Part shown: one piece after another, positions 52,512 to 61,911 of the stretch | How positions within the stretch are numbered: the stretch's first letter is position 1 | Layout of the letters: each line of letters begins with the position of its first letter | Source of the DNA: Agarophyton chilense | Lineage: Eukaryota; Rhodophyta; Florideophyceae; Gracilariales; Gracilariaceae | DNA length: 64,000 bases | Direction of reading: 5' to 3' | NCBI GenBank assembly: GCA_030374765.1 | Contig: JARGXX010000088.1 | Location: 124,001 to 188,000, forward strand | Program-made: the position numbers and the translations under genes | Notes under the pieces: generated by a model | What the model saw: the letters and a program-made list of their open reading frames with translations, nothing else | What the model was told of the DNA's origin: nothing | Databases searched by the model: none

Positions 52512-53891
52512 TCAACCCTCTTGGACATCAAAGGCAACTGTGCCCAGGATGAAAGGCCTATTGGGCTTTGGTAAGGCCAATACGGGTGGGTTCAGCAATT
52601 TGTCCTTTAGGGTCTGAAATGCTTCGTACTGGTCGTCCGTAAGGGCTTCGAACTCCGAAGGTGTTCCCTTCTTCAGCATGGCTTTTAGAGGGGCCGAGAT
52701 CTTGGCAAACCCTTGAACGAACCGTAGGTAGCCGCTGCACAAGCCCACGAACGGTCGTAGTTCCGTGTGGTTCTTAAGAGGCTTAGCCTGTCGAATCGCA
52801 TTCGTTGTCCATATAGCCACCTTTAGCTTTCCTGGGAGGACGACGTGACCCAGATACTCCACTGAGGCATGGAGGAAAATGCATTTGCGGAGCTTCAGAG
52901 TTACTCCAGCGTCCTGTAAGATTGATAGCACCTTCTTCACGTGGCGAAAGTGTTCCTTTACGGTCCGTGAGAAGATCATCACGTCATCCAAATAGACCAG
53001 GGCAAACTTCCATTTGATTTTGGACACTATTATGTCCATTACCCGTTGGAAAGTGGCTGGTGCATTCTTCAAACCAAAGGGCATACGAGTAAATCTGAAC
53101 AGACCTTTATGGGTGGTGAAAGTTGTCAGCTCTCTCGCGTCTTCAGCCAAAGAGATTTGCCAATATCCCGAGCTAACGTCCAGTGTGGTAAATTCGACAG
53201 CTTCGCCTAAGGAACCCAGACAGTCGTCCATGCGGTGTATCGGGTATGAGTCCCTCTTGGTTACTGCGTTCAGCTTCCTGTAGTCGACACAGAACCTGAC
53301 GGAGCCATCTTTCTTCGCCACAAGGACAAGGGGACTTGCCCATTCGGATTTGTTTGGAGGCGCCGGCTCCATAACTTGAGCTTTGCACATCTTTTCCATC
53401 TGGTCGGCGACAATCTCTCTACCTTTAAGGCCGGTACGGTATGGGTGCTGGAACTGTGGTCTAGCATCATCCTGAAGGTTAATGCAGTGTGTAGCGGCTC
53501 TGATTGTGCCCAATCTACATGTCCACATGGCCTGGTATTCCCTGAGGAGATCAAGTACCTGGGGCCTGTAGGATTCGAATTCTTCGCCGATGGCGACTGT
53601 CCCCTCCCAAGAGTCGACGTCCTCGTCGGGAGTTGGCGTTTCAAGATTATCAATTTGGGCCTCCATAATGGTCACGGGAGCAGGTAGAGTGATACTAATC
53701 ACTGTACCTTTAGGGAACCGCACGGGTTTATGTCGGAAGTTGCTGATTGGGACCAAGAAAGACCTGTTGGGGTGGATGTGCATCACTCCATTGGCCATTA
53801 AGTTAGGGAGCTTCAGGACACTTCTCGGGTGGTACTGAATCGTTCCGAGACCAGAGGACTGGTAACGGACCGATACAGCGATTTGGGTCAT
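52512..53891 (-). CDS. pol: Gypsy-2 reverse transcriptase (open fragment of pol)
   Basis: A 459-codon open frame, the longest intact piece of Gypsy-2. It starts at an internal ATG in the protease-RT linker (DEDVDSWEGTVAIG near residue 98). RT motifs: KSEWASPLVLVAKKDG, FCVDYRKLN, TTLDVSSGYWQIS, MPFGLKNAPATFQRVM and YLDD at residues 300-303, then SVEYLGHV and ELRPFVGLCSGYLRF. It ends in the first strand of RNase H, where ILGTVAFDVQEG replaces ILDTDASDVQVG of Gypsy-1, so the catalytic Asp is Val, followed by a stop. RT itself looks complete, but there is no intact frame joining it to protease or integrase. Confidence 0.85.
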   Translation of the reverse strand: MTQIAVSVRYQSSGLGTIQYHPRSVLKLPNLMANGVMHIHPNRSFLVPISNFRHKPVRFPKGTVISITLPAPVTIMEAQIDNLETPTPDEDVDSWEGTVAIGEEFESYRPQVLDLLREYQAMWTCRLGTIRAATHCINLQDDARPQFQHPYRTGLKGREIVADQMEKMCKAQVMEPAPPNKSEWASPLVLVAKKDGSVRFCVDYRKLNAVTKRDSYPIHRMDDCLGSLGEAVEFTTLDVSSGYWQISLAEDARELTTFTTHKGLFRFTRMPFGLKNAPATFQRVMDIIVSKIKWKFALVYLDDVMIFSRTVKEHFRHVKKVLSILQDAGVTLKLRKCIFLHASVEYLGHVVLPGKLKVAIWTTNAIRQAKPLKNHTELRPFVGLCSGYLRFVQGFAKISAPLKAMLKKGTPSEFEALTDDQYEAFQTLKDKLLNPPVLALPKPNRPFILGTVAFDVQEG

Positions 53892-54082
53892 CGGCGGTAT
53901 CGCTATGGCCTTTGACAGGCAAACCTTATTGGACTTCGTGTGTGCGGATACAACCGCCCGTTTGCGGTTAGCTTCTGGCCCTGGGGTTGTACCAGTTATG
54001 TAGATGGAAGGTGCGCGGTAAAACGCGACTTTCCTAAGGGCCGGATAAATGGCCTTAAAGTATCGGTCGATAAAGGAAGTCC

Positions 54083-54463
54083 CTAGGATTGCTTCATAAG
54101 GAACGACTTGCCGACTTTGACTTGTCTTGCCTGGAGGTAAGGTGGTACTATCCCTTTAATATCCATTGGTCTACGAGACGCATCAGTAATCCTTGGGGTC
54201 TTCCTTGCCTGAACGAAATCTTGCCAATCCAGTGGGAGCAGCTTAGGATGGGCCAAGTTGGGACCAGCGCCTGTGTCCAATACAGCTGTCATCACTCGAG
54301 AGTTGTTGGAACGAAGTCCTACGGTTACTCGAACTTTATAGTTCTCTTTCCTGAGGATACAGACGGGGTCATTACTGTGTTCAGATTGTGGTTCATCCTC
54401 AGTGGTCCATGGTGGGTGGTTTGTATTGGGAGGTGAGGAGCTCTTTGGCTCATGACCGTCCAA
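54083..54463 (-). pseudogene. Gypsy-2 protease
   Basis: MTAVLDTGAGPNLAHPKLL shows an intact retropepsin active site, followed by ARKTPRITDASRRPMDIKGIV as in Gypsy-1. A deletion of about 19 bases relative to Gypsy-1 near 54090 shifts the frame and ends it before the flap-to-RT linker. Confidence 0.75.
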
Positions 54464-54513
54464 TTGGTTGAGGCAGGGGCTTAAAGAGGGAGGATTTGCC
54501 TCGAGTCGTCCTT

Positions 54514-56726
54514 CTAGGCGTTTTCCGATGGGGTTTCCGTTTCTTTCTGAGGATAGGGTTCTTCCACGGGGCCGTCCGCAGGATCTACAATGGCGTGGAC
54601 CTGTGAGGCTTTGATCGGAGTGTCCGGGGGCGTGGAATATCGTGAGCTTCCAGCGGTCCCTGTGGTTCGTTGCTGTGCCCTATTATACATTCCCTCGGAT
54701 CTCCGCACCCGTTAATTCTCTTCCCTTAAGGCTAGGAGGGTTTTACGTGCGTCCTCAGGCAGATACCTCGTACAGTCACAAGGTTGAGTCAGTGACAAGC
54801 AGAAGAAGCAGGCCCTTGGGGAGCGAACAGAAACGTCCTTGCGGGGCGGAAAGGGAGAGTAGTTGGGTGTGGGGGGTCTAGTGGTCGCTGTAGTTCCCTG
54901 GGAGGTGTATGATGGGGGCCTAGACGGAGAAGCAATGAAATTGACCGCGAGGACATCTCCGGAGTTGGCGTAATGGAGTGAAGCATCCATGCCCGACTCA
55001 GTGGAGCTAACCGAATGGGCTTGGTTGGGTTTACGCAATGGAGTTGCGTGTCCGCTGGTTATGTCAGCGTTGCGCCTGGAGGTTCTGTAGGTTTTGCCAT
55101 ATCCATCGGCGTAGGTATCGGGCCTTCGGAAGCAGTATTGCGGGTTTTCCGTGTAGTAATTGAGCACATGAGTCCGAATGGCATGAAGCAATCCCGTGGT
55201 GAAGTGACGTTCAAGCCGTCTTTCGGAAAACAAGTTTACACATTTCTAAGCCCTCATCCATAGGTCGTCTGCGAAAGCCGATTCGGTCATGTTGGAGCTC
55301 TGCCTAAAGGATATTTCTTCCTGGTGGGCTTCCATTATAACGTCATCCGTGGCGTAAGTTTCCAAGAGGTAATGAACAACCTGAGGGTATGACCTGGGGA
55401 GCTCACGGTCTTGAGCATCCACGACGTCAGTTGTGCCAGATTTCTTCGAAACCACTTGGTCACGCGCCTGTCCTGTAAGGAAGAATTGGAAAAGGTACAG
55501 AGCGGTGCCCTCTTGGACACCGTTGTAATTGCAGGCCGTACGGAACAAAATGAGAATCGTAAGGGCAGCAATGGGATCTGAACCCGAGAACTTGTTCGTA
55601 ATGGTTAGTTGCATCCGTTTGGCCCATTTGGCGACTCTACGAGCCACCGAACAAGAATATTTCGCGGATTTGTCGGCCAGCCGGTAGTGTAGGTATTCTA
55701 AAACCTTAAGGAAGAGTTTGTTTGTGGTTGTAAGTAGTCTGAGGCCTCGAACGGCAGCCTCATCCACTTCCGAGTAGGTCGTTTCGGTCGAGGCCAATTC
55801 GGAATCACTCGTGTCCGGATAATCTCTTCTCTTGCTTCTTCTTTTCTTCTTTCTCCTACGGTTGCTTATTCTCTTCGTTCCAGCGGAGTAGGGACATAAA
55901 GGATCGATCTCTCTATCAGATCTGATTGAGCCCTGAGGTCGCTGTACCTCATATAATCCGTCGGGTGGGGCAAGCGGTCTCTCTTTTAGACGCGGAGCTT
56001 CTCTTCTGCTCCTTGCTTGTCCCTCCCTTGGATTCTCCTGCTGGGCAACCTGTCTCTCATCTAAACGCGGAGCTTCTCTTCTGCTCCTAGATTGGCCCAC
56101 CGTGGGGTTTTTCTGATGGTATTCCCGGCGAGGGGCGGACAACGCCGCCACTCTTGGGGGTTCGGTAGGGGGTGGTCCTAGGGACGAAATTGCCCGCCTG
56201 GCGGGTGACGGCTCCTTGAACGGCCTGTTGAAGGGAGTCTACGAATAAGTCCGACTCCAATACCTTAGGGACGATTCGCGCGATGAGATAATCCGTATGA
56301 TCAGCGATCGCCGTAGCGAGTCGCACGTCCATAATTGAATCCACTTGGGTTGAGCAGAGCTCACGGAGAAGGGGCTAAAGAAGGTCGGCAAGACCTGCGG
56401 GCAGGTTTTCTCGAATTCCTTCGGTCTGGGGGGTTTCTCCTTGAGGTGTCCCTGGCCTAGAGGTGTCCCTGGCCTAGAGGTGTCCCTGGCCTAGAGGTGG
56501 CCCTGGTGAGGCGTTCTCGTAAACGCGCTGCCACCGTGAGTTCTCGGCGAATCTTTTCAGGATTATCCAGTGGGGTCAACACTCCTTGCGGCTAGCTTTT
56601 TGTGCTTCTGCGGTCGCTAGCGGTATCAACCTGAGAATCAGGCGACAGCGCTGGCGTTGTAGTCGCAATTTGTCCTGCCGTAGGAGTCCTATGGTCGGGT
56701 CGGTTAGGTGTGTTTCCTGCATCCAT
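54514..56726 (-). pseudogene. gag: Gypsy-2 gag
   Basis: Probable start ATG 56726-56724 (MDAGNTPNRPDH). A frameshifted N-terminal part is followed by MDSIMDVRLATAIADHTDYL (56344) and a long frame 56151-55246 with repeated Arg/Glu units (SRREAPRLDERQVAQQE, SRREAPRLKERPLAPPD), a basic block KRISNRRRKKKRRSKRRD, and the capsid-like part (YHYRLADKSAKYSCS, ATDDVIMEAHQEEISFRQ). A C-terminal frame 55233-54712 ends in a Cys-rich knuckle remnant CFFCLSLTQPCDC, which has Gln where CCHC has His. A short Pro/Thr-rich tail (54708-54514) is frameshifted. The two SRREAPRL units are a short internal duplication. Confidence 0.8.
56403..56500 (-). repeat. Triplicated GAGGTGTCCCTGGCCTA unit
   Basis: Three to four tandem copies of a 17-bp unit (GAGGTGTCCCTGGCCTA) at about 56442-56500 in the gag N-terminal region; Gypsy-1 has one copy (near 17675). 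The 17-bp length shifts the frame with each copy and explains the break between the gag start and 56344. Confidence 0.8.
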
Positions 56727-56829
56727 AATCGCGGTTTCTTCTGTACTTCTGGTCCGTTGGGGAACTAGACCAAATGTTAGAATCCGGATAATTCTTCGTT
56801 CCGGTTGTCCGTTCAATTATTCCAAAGTT

Positions 56830-56847
56830 TTCTAAGTCTGGAGACCA
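56830..56847 (-). promoter_or_regulatory. Primer binding site of Gypsy-2
   Basis: TGGTCTCC-A-GACTTAGAA on the element strand, three bases from the LTR, the same 18-mer as in Gypsy-A and Gypsy-1 but for one base. Confidence 0.65.
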
Positions 56848-56850
56848 AAA

Positions 56851-57296
56851 TGTAACGCAATGACGGGTTTGGTCAGCGTACGGGTCTCGACCGGTGGTAG
56901 CGTGGTAGAGCGGGTCCTGGTGTTCGAATCCTTGACGGCTGCAATACCAGAGTACTAGGTGCAATGGAATGGCGTTTACTGCATAGTCCTACAGGTTGGA
57001 GCTACGGAAAAGATGGCTGGAAGACCAAAGGGTGGAACTAATATACCAAAGGGGTAATTTAGTATCCTAACGGTGCCTACCGTACTCTAAGGCAGAAGCG
57101 TCACTCGAGCCAAGTAAATAATACTGGCGAGGCGCTGAGATCTACCTGGCACTGTAGTGTTAATCTATTACACTAATTAAATTAAATTAATAATCTACAT
57201 CAGTCCACCTGAGGCCGATCCGTACACGTGTCATCTGCAAGATCCTTCAGGGCGCGGCGGCTTATCGGGCTCAACCGTTAGTATCGCTCCTTCACA
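56851..57296 (-). repeat. 5' LTR of Gypsy-2
   Basis: Partner of 48387-48833. The tRNA-like segment is at 56898-56931 (GTGGTAGAGCGGG, TGTTCGAATCC). Confidence 0.92.
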
Positions 57297-57301
57297 AGCA
57301 C

Positions 57302-58066
57302 CTTCAAGTCGATTTCGTGGTCAATCGCGAGGTTGTAAACCTCCCCAATCTGCTTATGAAGGATGTATTCAGGAGTCTCTCTGACACTGTCTTGATGCTT
57401 TCAAGGGGTATGACTGATACCGCTCGTATGATTCTCGTTCATTTGTTTGATGTCTTTGGGCCTCCATCAAAGTTATCAGGAAACCCAGAGTTCAATAACG
57501 ACTCCATTCAGCAATTGTGTGTCGATAATCACATATCACTCGAACCGCGTCCTGCTCGACGCCACAACAAAATTGGAAGCGTGGAATCGAGCACCGAGAC
57601 CATCCGTACATTCGTACAAACGCTCCTTCTCGACGAACTCCATCTGAGGGAAATTCGTAAAGTCTATCGCACACACTTTGAGATCCTCTCAAAAGCAACA
57701 TTCCTTAAGAATGTGCTTTATGGTAACAAGTCATTCAGCAGCATTGAGCTTTTTCACGGCTCCACTCCTTCTGTTTGTGGTTTACCCAAGCAGATGCTAC
57801 CAGAGAAGCTCTTCACTTCCTACCACGAACAAATTTCCGGGCGTGCCGTACACACCTTACTTCGTCCCATGCAATCGTATCCTTCATCAAAACACCTTCT
57901 GACACCAACCACTCCGGTATACGTCTTCAGGAGGGTTGGAAAATATAGAGCCCGGTACAAGACATTTGTGGTCACTACTATTGACCGTATAGTGTCGGTT
58001 TCTCCAAGCAAAACTCTTCAGGGACCGAAGCATCAGACCGCCTACGAGGACGTAAGGTTAGTCTAG
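57302..58066 (+). pseudogene. Copia-2 integrase, catalytic part (right of Gypsy-2)
   Basis: Continues the frame from 48386. LQVDF carries the first catalytic Asp. LVHLFDVFGPPSKLSGNPEFNN has Asn where the second Asp (SGDPEF) is expected. IGSVESSTETIRTF carries the Glu. Then SKATFLKNVLYGNKSFSSIELFHG and a C-terminal part (VYVFRRVGKYRARYKTFVV). Open over 250 codons to a stop at 58064, so only the substitution and the Gypsy-2 insertion damage it. Confidence 0.75.
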
Positions 58067-60060
58067 CGTTCCTCCCTTCTACAGCAACTGGACAAACCGG
58101 AGCTTGGATACTCGTGCTTCGCGGACACTACAGACCAAGAAGAACCGATCCAAATCCCTGAAGAAAGAAATGATACCGAGTGCTTTCTCCATCCGCTTCT
58201 CCTAGATGAAGAAGTCATAGACCTTCTGTGCAGCATACAAGACCTTTTAAGTTTCTACCCAAACATATCGGACGAACCAAACTTGTGGTCTCTCCACCCG
58301 TTCTCTTCATACCTCTTTGCATCACAGGGAGACAACACGGCTGTTTATGTACCCTCAATGGACGTCCGGAATCCTCAACTTGGAAGAGATGTTGGAGACA
58401 CCTCGCTTAGGTTCTTTACCACAGGGGAAAGTCTATTGTCTTCGAAGCAAAGGATTCTCGAGCAGATGAAAAAGGTCATGGGAAACTAACCAATCACAGA
58501 AGTTAAGCTTCAGTTCGCCCTGCGATAGGTAATTGACAAAGCCATCGAAAAAGAAAAGAGAAACTACTCGGAAGGCGAGGCATACAAGCCGATCTACATC
58601 AAAGAACTCCCGCTAAATGCAAATACTACATCCTCCCATCACTTCTTCCTAACGAAGTTCGATGGAGAGAGTGGTAAGCTCAAGCTCAAGAGCCGGCTGG
58701 GGCCCTCTGGGAATCGAGATTCCCAAAGGGATACCATTCGATCTGACACTTCCACGGCTCAGTTCACCAGAATCAGACTTCTGCTTTCCCTTGAAACTTT
58801 TCTACGCTTGCCCTTTGAAAGCCTTGACATCTCTATAGCATATTCTAAATCAGGCGACCTCTAACGAGATATATACAAGCGGCCTCCAAAGGGATGGACA
58901 AAGTTCGTGGACGGTGTATGGAAGCTACTCAATCCCGCGTATGGCCTCGTAGAGTCCGGGCGTCTCTGGCAGCTGTGAATCGAGGAATGGATTTGTGACT
59001 ACGGATTCCGTACATTCTCTGGTATGCTACAGATGTTCATATTGTCGGACGACCACGGGCGTATATCTCTACTTCTGGCCAAATTGGTGGACGATCTTCC
59101 CCTTGCCGGATCAAAGAGTGAGATGAACACCTTCCCCAAGGCTCTCTCAGCTCGCTTCGTGGTTGACAGAACTTTCTTCAAGAACAAGATTATCTTCAGC
59201 GGCCTTTGGATTCGGCAATACGAAGACTTCTTGATCGAGATCTCCATAGCAGAGTTTATGGAAAACTCGACCTCATTCCGATCTTAAGAGATAGAAGGAA
59301 GCAGTCTGATGATCTATGCCCCGAACAATAATTCAAAGAAGTACAAGAAGTCCAGTCTCTTGCTGGAAAACTCAACTCCCTCAGCCATGGTGTGCTACGT
59401 CAAGCCGCGTACGCCTCTAGCTTCCTACAGGAGTTGGTCCCATGGATGCGCGTAAGGCATCTCTTGCAGACAAATTAGATTCTCAACCTCTTCCTTAAGC
59501 TCCGTCCGGTCGTGAAGTACAAGGCTCCAAGATAAAATGAACGCTTGCCACATAGTCACGTTCTCTGACGCCAGCACTGCAAAGTCTTCGTACGGTCAAA
59601 CTGGCTGCATCACTGGCATCATCTTCTCCCATAGCCAGGACGTTTCATACCACATCGTCGACTGGCATAGCCCGAAGCAAGGACGCATATCTTTTAGTTC
59701 AATTGGTGCGGAATTACTTGCGGCAGCAGAATCTGTAGACAGATTCTTACAACTTAGGGAGTGCATGGAAGTTCTTATATCGGTTTTCGGTTCATTTTTC
59801 TTTTAGGGCGACTCATTTGGTTTTTAATCGACGATTACTACCCTTCACGAATGCCGAGACTACCGATTGCGCCCATCCTTGTCGCACCTTCGTTAATCGT
59901 TCGAAGCTGGCGGCATAACCTCCATGCGCTGGATAGCAAGAAGTCTGAAATTAGCCGACGCTTTGACAAAGAGCAATCATCATTTATTTACTTAATTGAA
60001 CCAAGCTATGGTTCAAAGTATACTAAGCAAAGGTATCATATCTACTATAGGCCACCATAT
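58067..60060 (+). pseudogene. Copia-2 reverse transcriptase and RNase H
   Basis: A linker with several short frames is followed by RT: KPIYIKELPLNANTTSSHHFFLTKFDG (58590-58670), ESLDISIAYSKSG, IYKRPPKGW (58873), NPAYGLVESGRLWQL (58935), the active site KLVDDLPLAGSKSEMN (59080-59130, both Asp kept) and DRTFFKNKIIFSGLWIRQYEDF. RNase H (59537 on): TFSDASTAKSSYGQTG, VDWHSPKQGRISFSSIGAELLAAAESVDR, and the ADALTK-like end near 59950. Stops at 58864 and 58977, with frameshifts around 59290 and 59800, break it. Confidence 0.75.
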
Positions 60061-60105
60061 TGGGGCATGGAACCCTAAGGCTTAGGATCCAATATGGCAA
60101 AGCTT

Positions 60106-61423
60106 TCAAGCTCTGTTCGAGGAACCTTCTTGGTGACGACTTTTCCTCCCACGGCGAGTGCGTTTTCCATCCTTCCTCTCTGGGAGCAAGAGCATTATGG
60201 GACAATCCGCAATGTGACTAAGAGAACGGTCTGATCCAACACAGGACTCCAGGGCAACCTGCATGAGATTCATGTGATACTTCTCCACTGGATCAATAAT
60301 CATGTTGCGCTCCCCATCTATTCAAATCCCATGAAGGTATCCTTCAATCGCCTGAAGACTTGCAAGGAAGACCTTTCCGCTATCGACTAAGTTATCCAAA
60401 TTGAAGATTTCTTCTCGGTGCTCAGTCCCATCGCGAAGGTAATCGAGGTTAATAACGCGGGTCTGTTCCCGAACGAACCTCTGCATATTTTTGAGGTCCC
60501 GGAACACTACTCGGACCTCTCCTCGCGCATTCCGCTTCCAATGTTCGAGCTCAATAACATCACCAAGCCCAAGACCTGCAACGGCGTTCAACTATATCCC
60601 ATTATTGTCCGCGTTCCTCCTAACGCGATCGACGTGATACTCCCAACACTCAGCAGCCTTATCGGAAATAATGATGATATCTAATGCATTTCCTTAAGAA
60701 GCTTCAAGGCACAGAATCGTCTCGTAGAGAAACTGCACGGACATATGACGGAGATGAAAACTTCGGACACCAGATAATGGCGTCCACGCTTCGGGTTGAA
60801 GCAATGTGAGCCTTTCACCTGGCTTTGGGCTGCAAGTAGCCAAGATGCTCTTGATCGCTTCATACCTGTCTTCGCCTCCCCAATGAAGGGTTCCTTCTGC
60901 TCCTTCGCCACCATAAGTCACCTTACTTCTTGACGCACCATCTCCGACTGCCTGACTGTACTCAACTCGGAAAGTACGCATATCTATGCGGCACACTACG
61001 TTAGTGCTATGCACCAGAGCATAAAATTGGTTCTTAATCTCACCACGACATCCTCTCGACAACCATACCTTTTCGATCATCCAATCGTTGTACTCTATTA
61101 TTATGTCAAGATTTTTGTCGTCATCATAGACCTCCGTAAGGCCCAATCAAAACAGCATCAACCCTCCAAGCTACCCTGCGCCCCAGCAAAAGAATGGCTT
61201 CGTTTTGGCTAAATCGCACGAGTTTGTTGCTGTCTCTGAATGTAACTTCTTTGGTTTTTCTAACGGCACGTTGCTGTTTGGAAAAGAAAATCCTGACAAT
61301 ACTTTTGTTAAAATGTTGGTCAAGATATATTTTGCTTGTAAGTCTCGCCGCTTCGCCCGTGAGCTGGCGTCGTGGGGCTTTTAATCCATCGGTTTTGCGA
61401 GACGTCTGCTTAGTGCGAGCTAT
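60106..61423 (-). pseudogene. Copia-2 antisense gene with histone H3 N-terminal tail
   Basis: On the minus strand, codons from 61423 read ATA then ARTKQTSRKTDGLKAPRRQL..EAAR, clearly a histone H3 tail (H3 begins ARTKQTARKS). The H3 start ATG is ATA, so the start is lost. H3-like residues Lys4, Arg8, Lys9, Lys14 and Arg17 are kept; Lys18 is Arg. Similarity to H3 ends after about 27 residues; the histone fold is absent. The frame continues through VRKTKEVTFRDSNKLVRF to 61140, shifts once, and then stays in one frame to 60106 with only three stops (about 60694, 60592, 60322): LTEVYDDDKNLDIIIEYND, WGGEDRYEAIKSILATC, ALDIIIISDKAAECWEYHVD, LKNMQRFVREQTRVINLDYL, ending RRGRKSRHQEGSSNRA. About 440 codons in all. 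I recognise no domain after the tail. It lies between RNase H and the 3' LTR, against gag-pol. A recruited H3 gene 5' end fused to an element-borne antisense gene is the simplest reading. Confidence 0.7.
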
Positions 61424-61501
61424 TGATGTATTCAACCGAGCGAAAATCGTCCACGCTGTCGAAAGAGAGGTGATACGTCGAGTTCTGCGTCAAAGTTTCA
61501 C

Positions 61502-61526
61502 ATTTATAGATGGAAGCAATGACGTA
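61502..61526 (-). promoter_or_regulatory. TATA box and TGACGT motif upstream of the H3-tail gene
   Basis: On the minus strand TCTATAAATG (61509-61502) lies about 80 bases before the first H3 codon, and 11 bases further upstream is TACGTCA (TGACGTA on plus, 61520-61526), an ATF/CREB-type core. The arrangement resembles a compact histone promoter. Function is inferred. Confidence 0.5.
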
Positions 61527-61684
61527 GCATATTTGGCGTTTTGGCGCGTGCTCTGTGCTCGAAAGAAAAAAAGAGGGTCAATCGCAAAAGAATGAGGGCA
61601 CGGAGAAGAGATTTGTTGACATAATTCGCCTGCGAAGAAGATGCTCGAAAAAGTATCGCGGTTAGCGTCTTATTGTATCTCGCC

Positions 61685-61695
61685 AAGGCGGGGGG
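61685..61695 (+). promoter_or_regulatory. Polypurine tract of Copia-2
   Basis: AAGGCGGGGGG directly before the TG of the 3' LTR at 61696; the expected primer for plus-strand DNA synthesis. Confidence 0.55.
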
Positions 61696-61906
61696 TGTGC
61701 AATAAATGATTTCCACACGGCACAATGCCGCCGGCGCTGCATACTAAACCTAACCCTTGCCGCACCCCCAGACACTGGGGATAGAGAGAACAAGGGGGTA
61801 CACCTGGGGCCCACTGGACTTTACCCGAATCGACGACGCGCTTTGCGAGCGCATACTACATTTTAACTAAACAGCCCTCCCGCTTTGCGTACGACTAATT
61901 CCCATA
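61696..61906 (+). repeat. 3' LTR of Copia-2
   Basis: TGTGCAATAAATG to TTCCCATA, partner of 46041-46251, followed by GAATC and the resumption of Copia-1 at 61912. Confidence 0.75.
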
Positions 61907-61911
61907 GAATC

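Larger units (their letters stand above)
48387..57296 (-). mobile_element. Gypsy-2, chromodomain Ty3/Gypsy element nested in Copia-2
   Basis: LTRs 48387-48833 and 56851-57296 (TGTAACGC to TTC(A/G)CA) and a perfect target duplication AGCAC (48382-48386, 57297-57301). Minus-strand order: LTR, primer site, gag, protease, RT, RNase H, integrase, chromodomain, antisense gene, polypurine tract, LTR. It is the same family as Gypsy-1 but without the internal duplication. The longest intact piece is the RT frame. Lost catalytic residues in RNase H and integrase, plus frameshifts, show it is inactive. The LTRs differ at about one base in ten by eye. Confidence 0.93.
46041..61906 (+). mobile_element. 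Copia-2, Ty1/Copia element nested in Copia-1
   Basis: Bounded by about 211-bp LTRs (46041-46251 and 61696-61906) that share long blocks such as GGCACAATGCCGCCGG and TCGACGACGCGCTTTGCGAG. Flanks AAATC (46036-46040) and GAATC (61907-61911) fit a 5-bp target duplication, and removing the element plus one copy restores the Copia-1 frame. Order on the plus strand: LTR, half-tRNA-type primer site, gag, protease, integrase (split by Gypsy-2), RT, RNase H, an antisense gene with a histone H3 tail, polypurine tract, LTR. All sense genes are broken. Confidence 0.85.
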
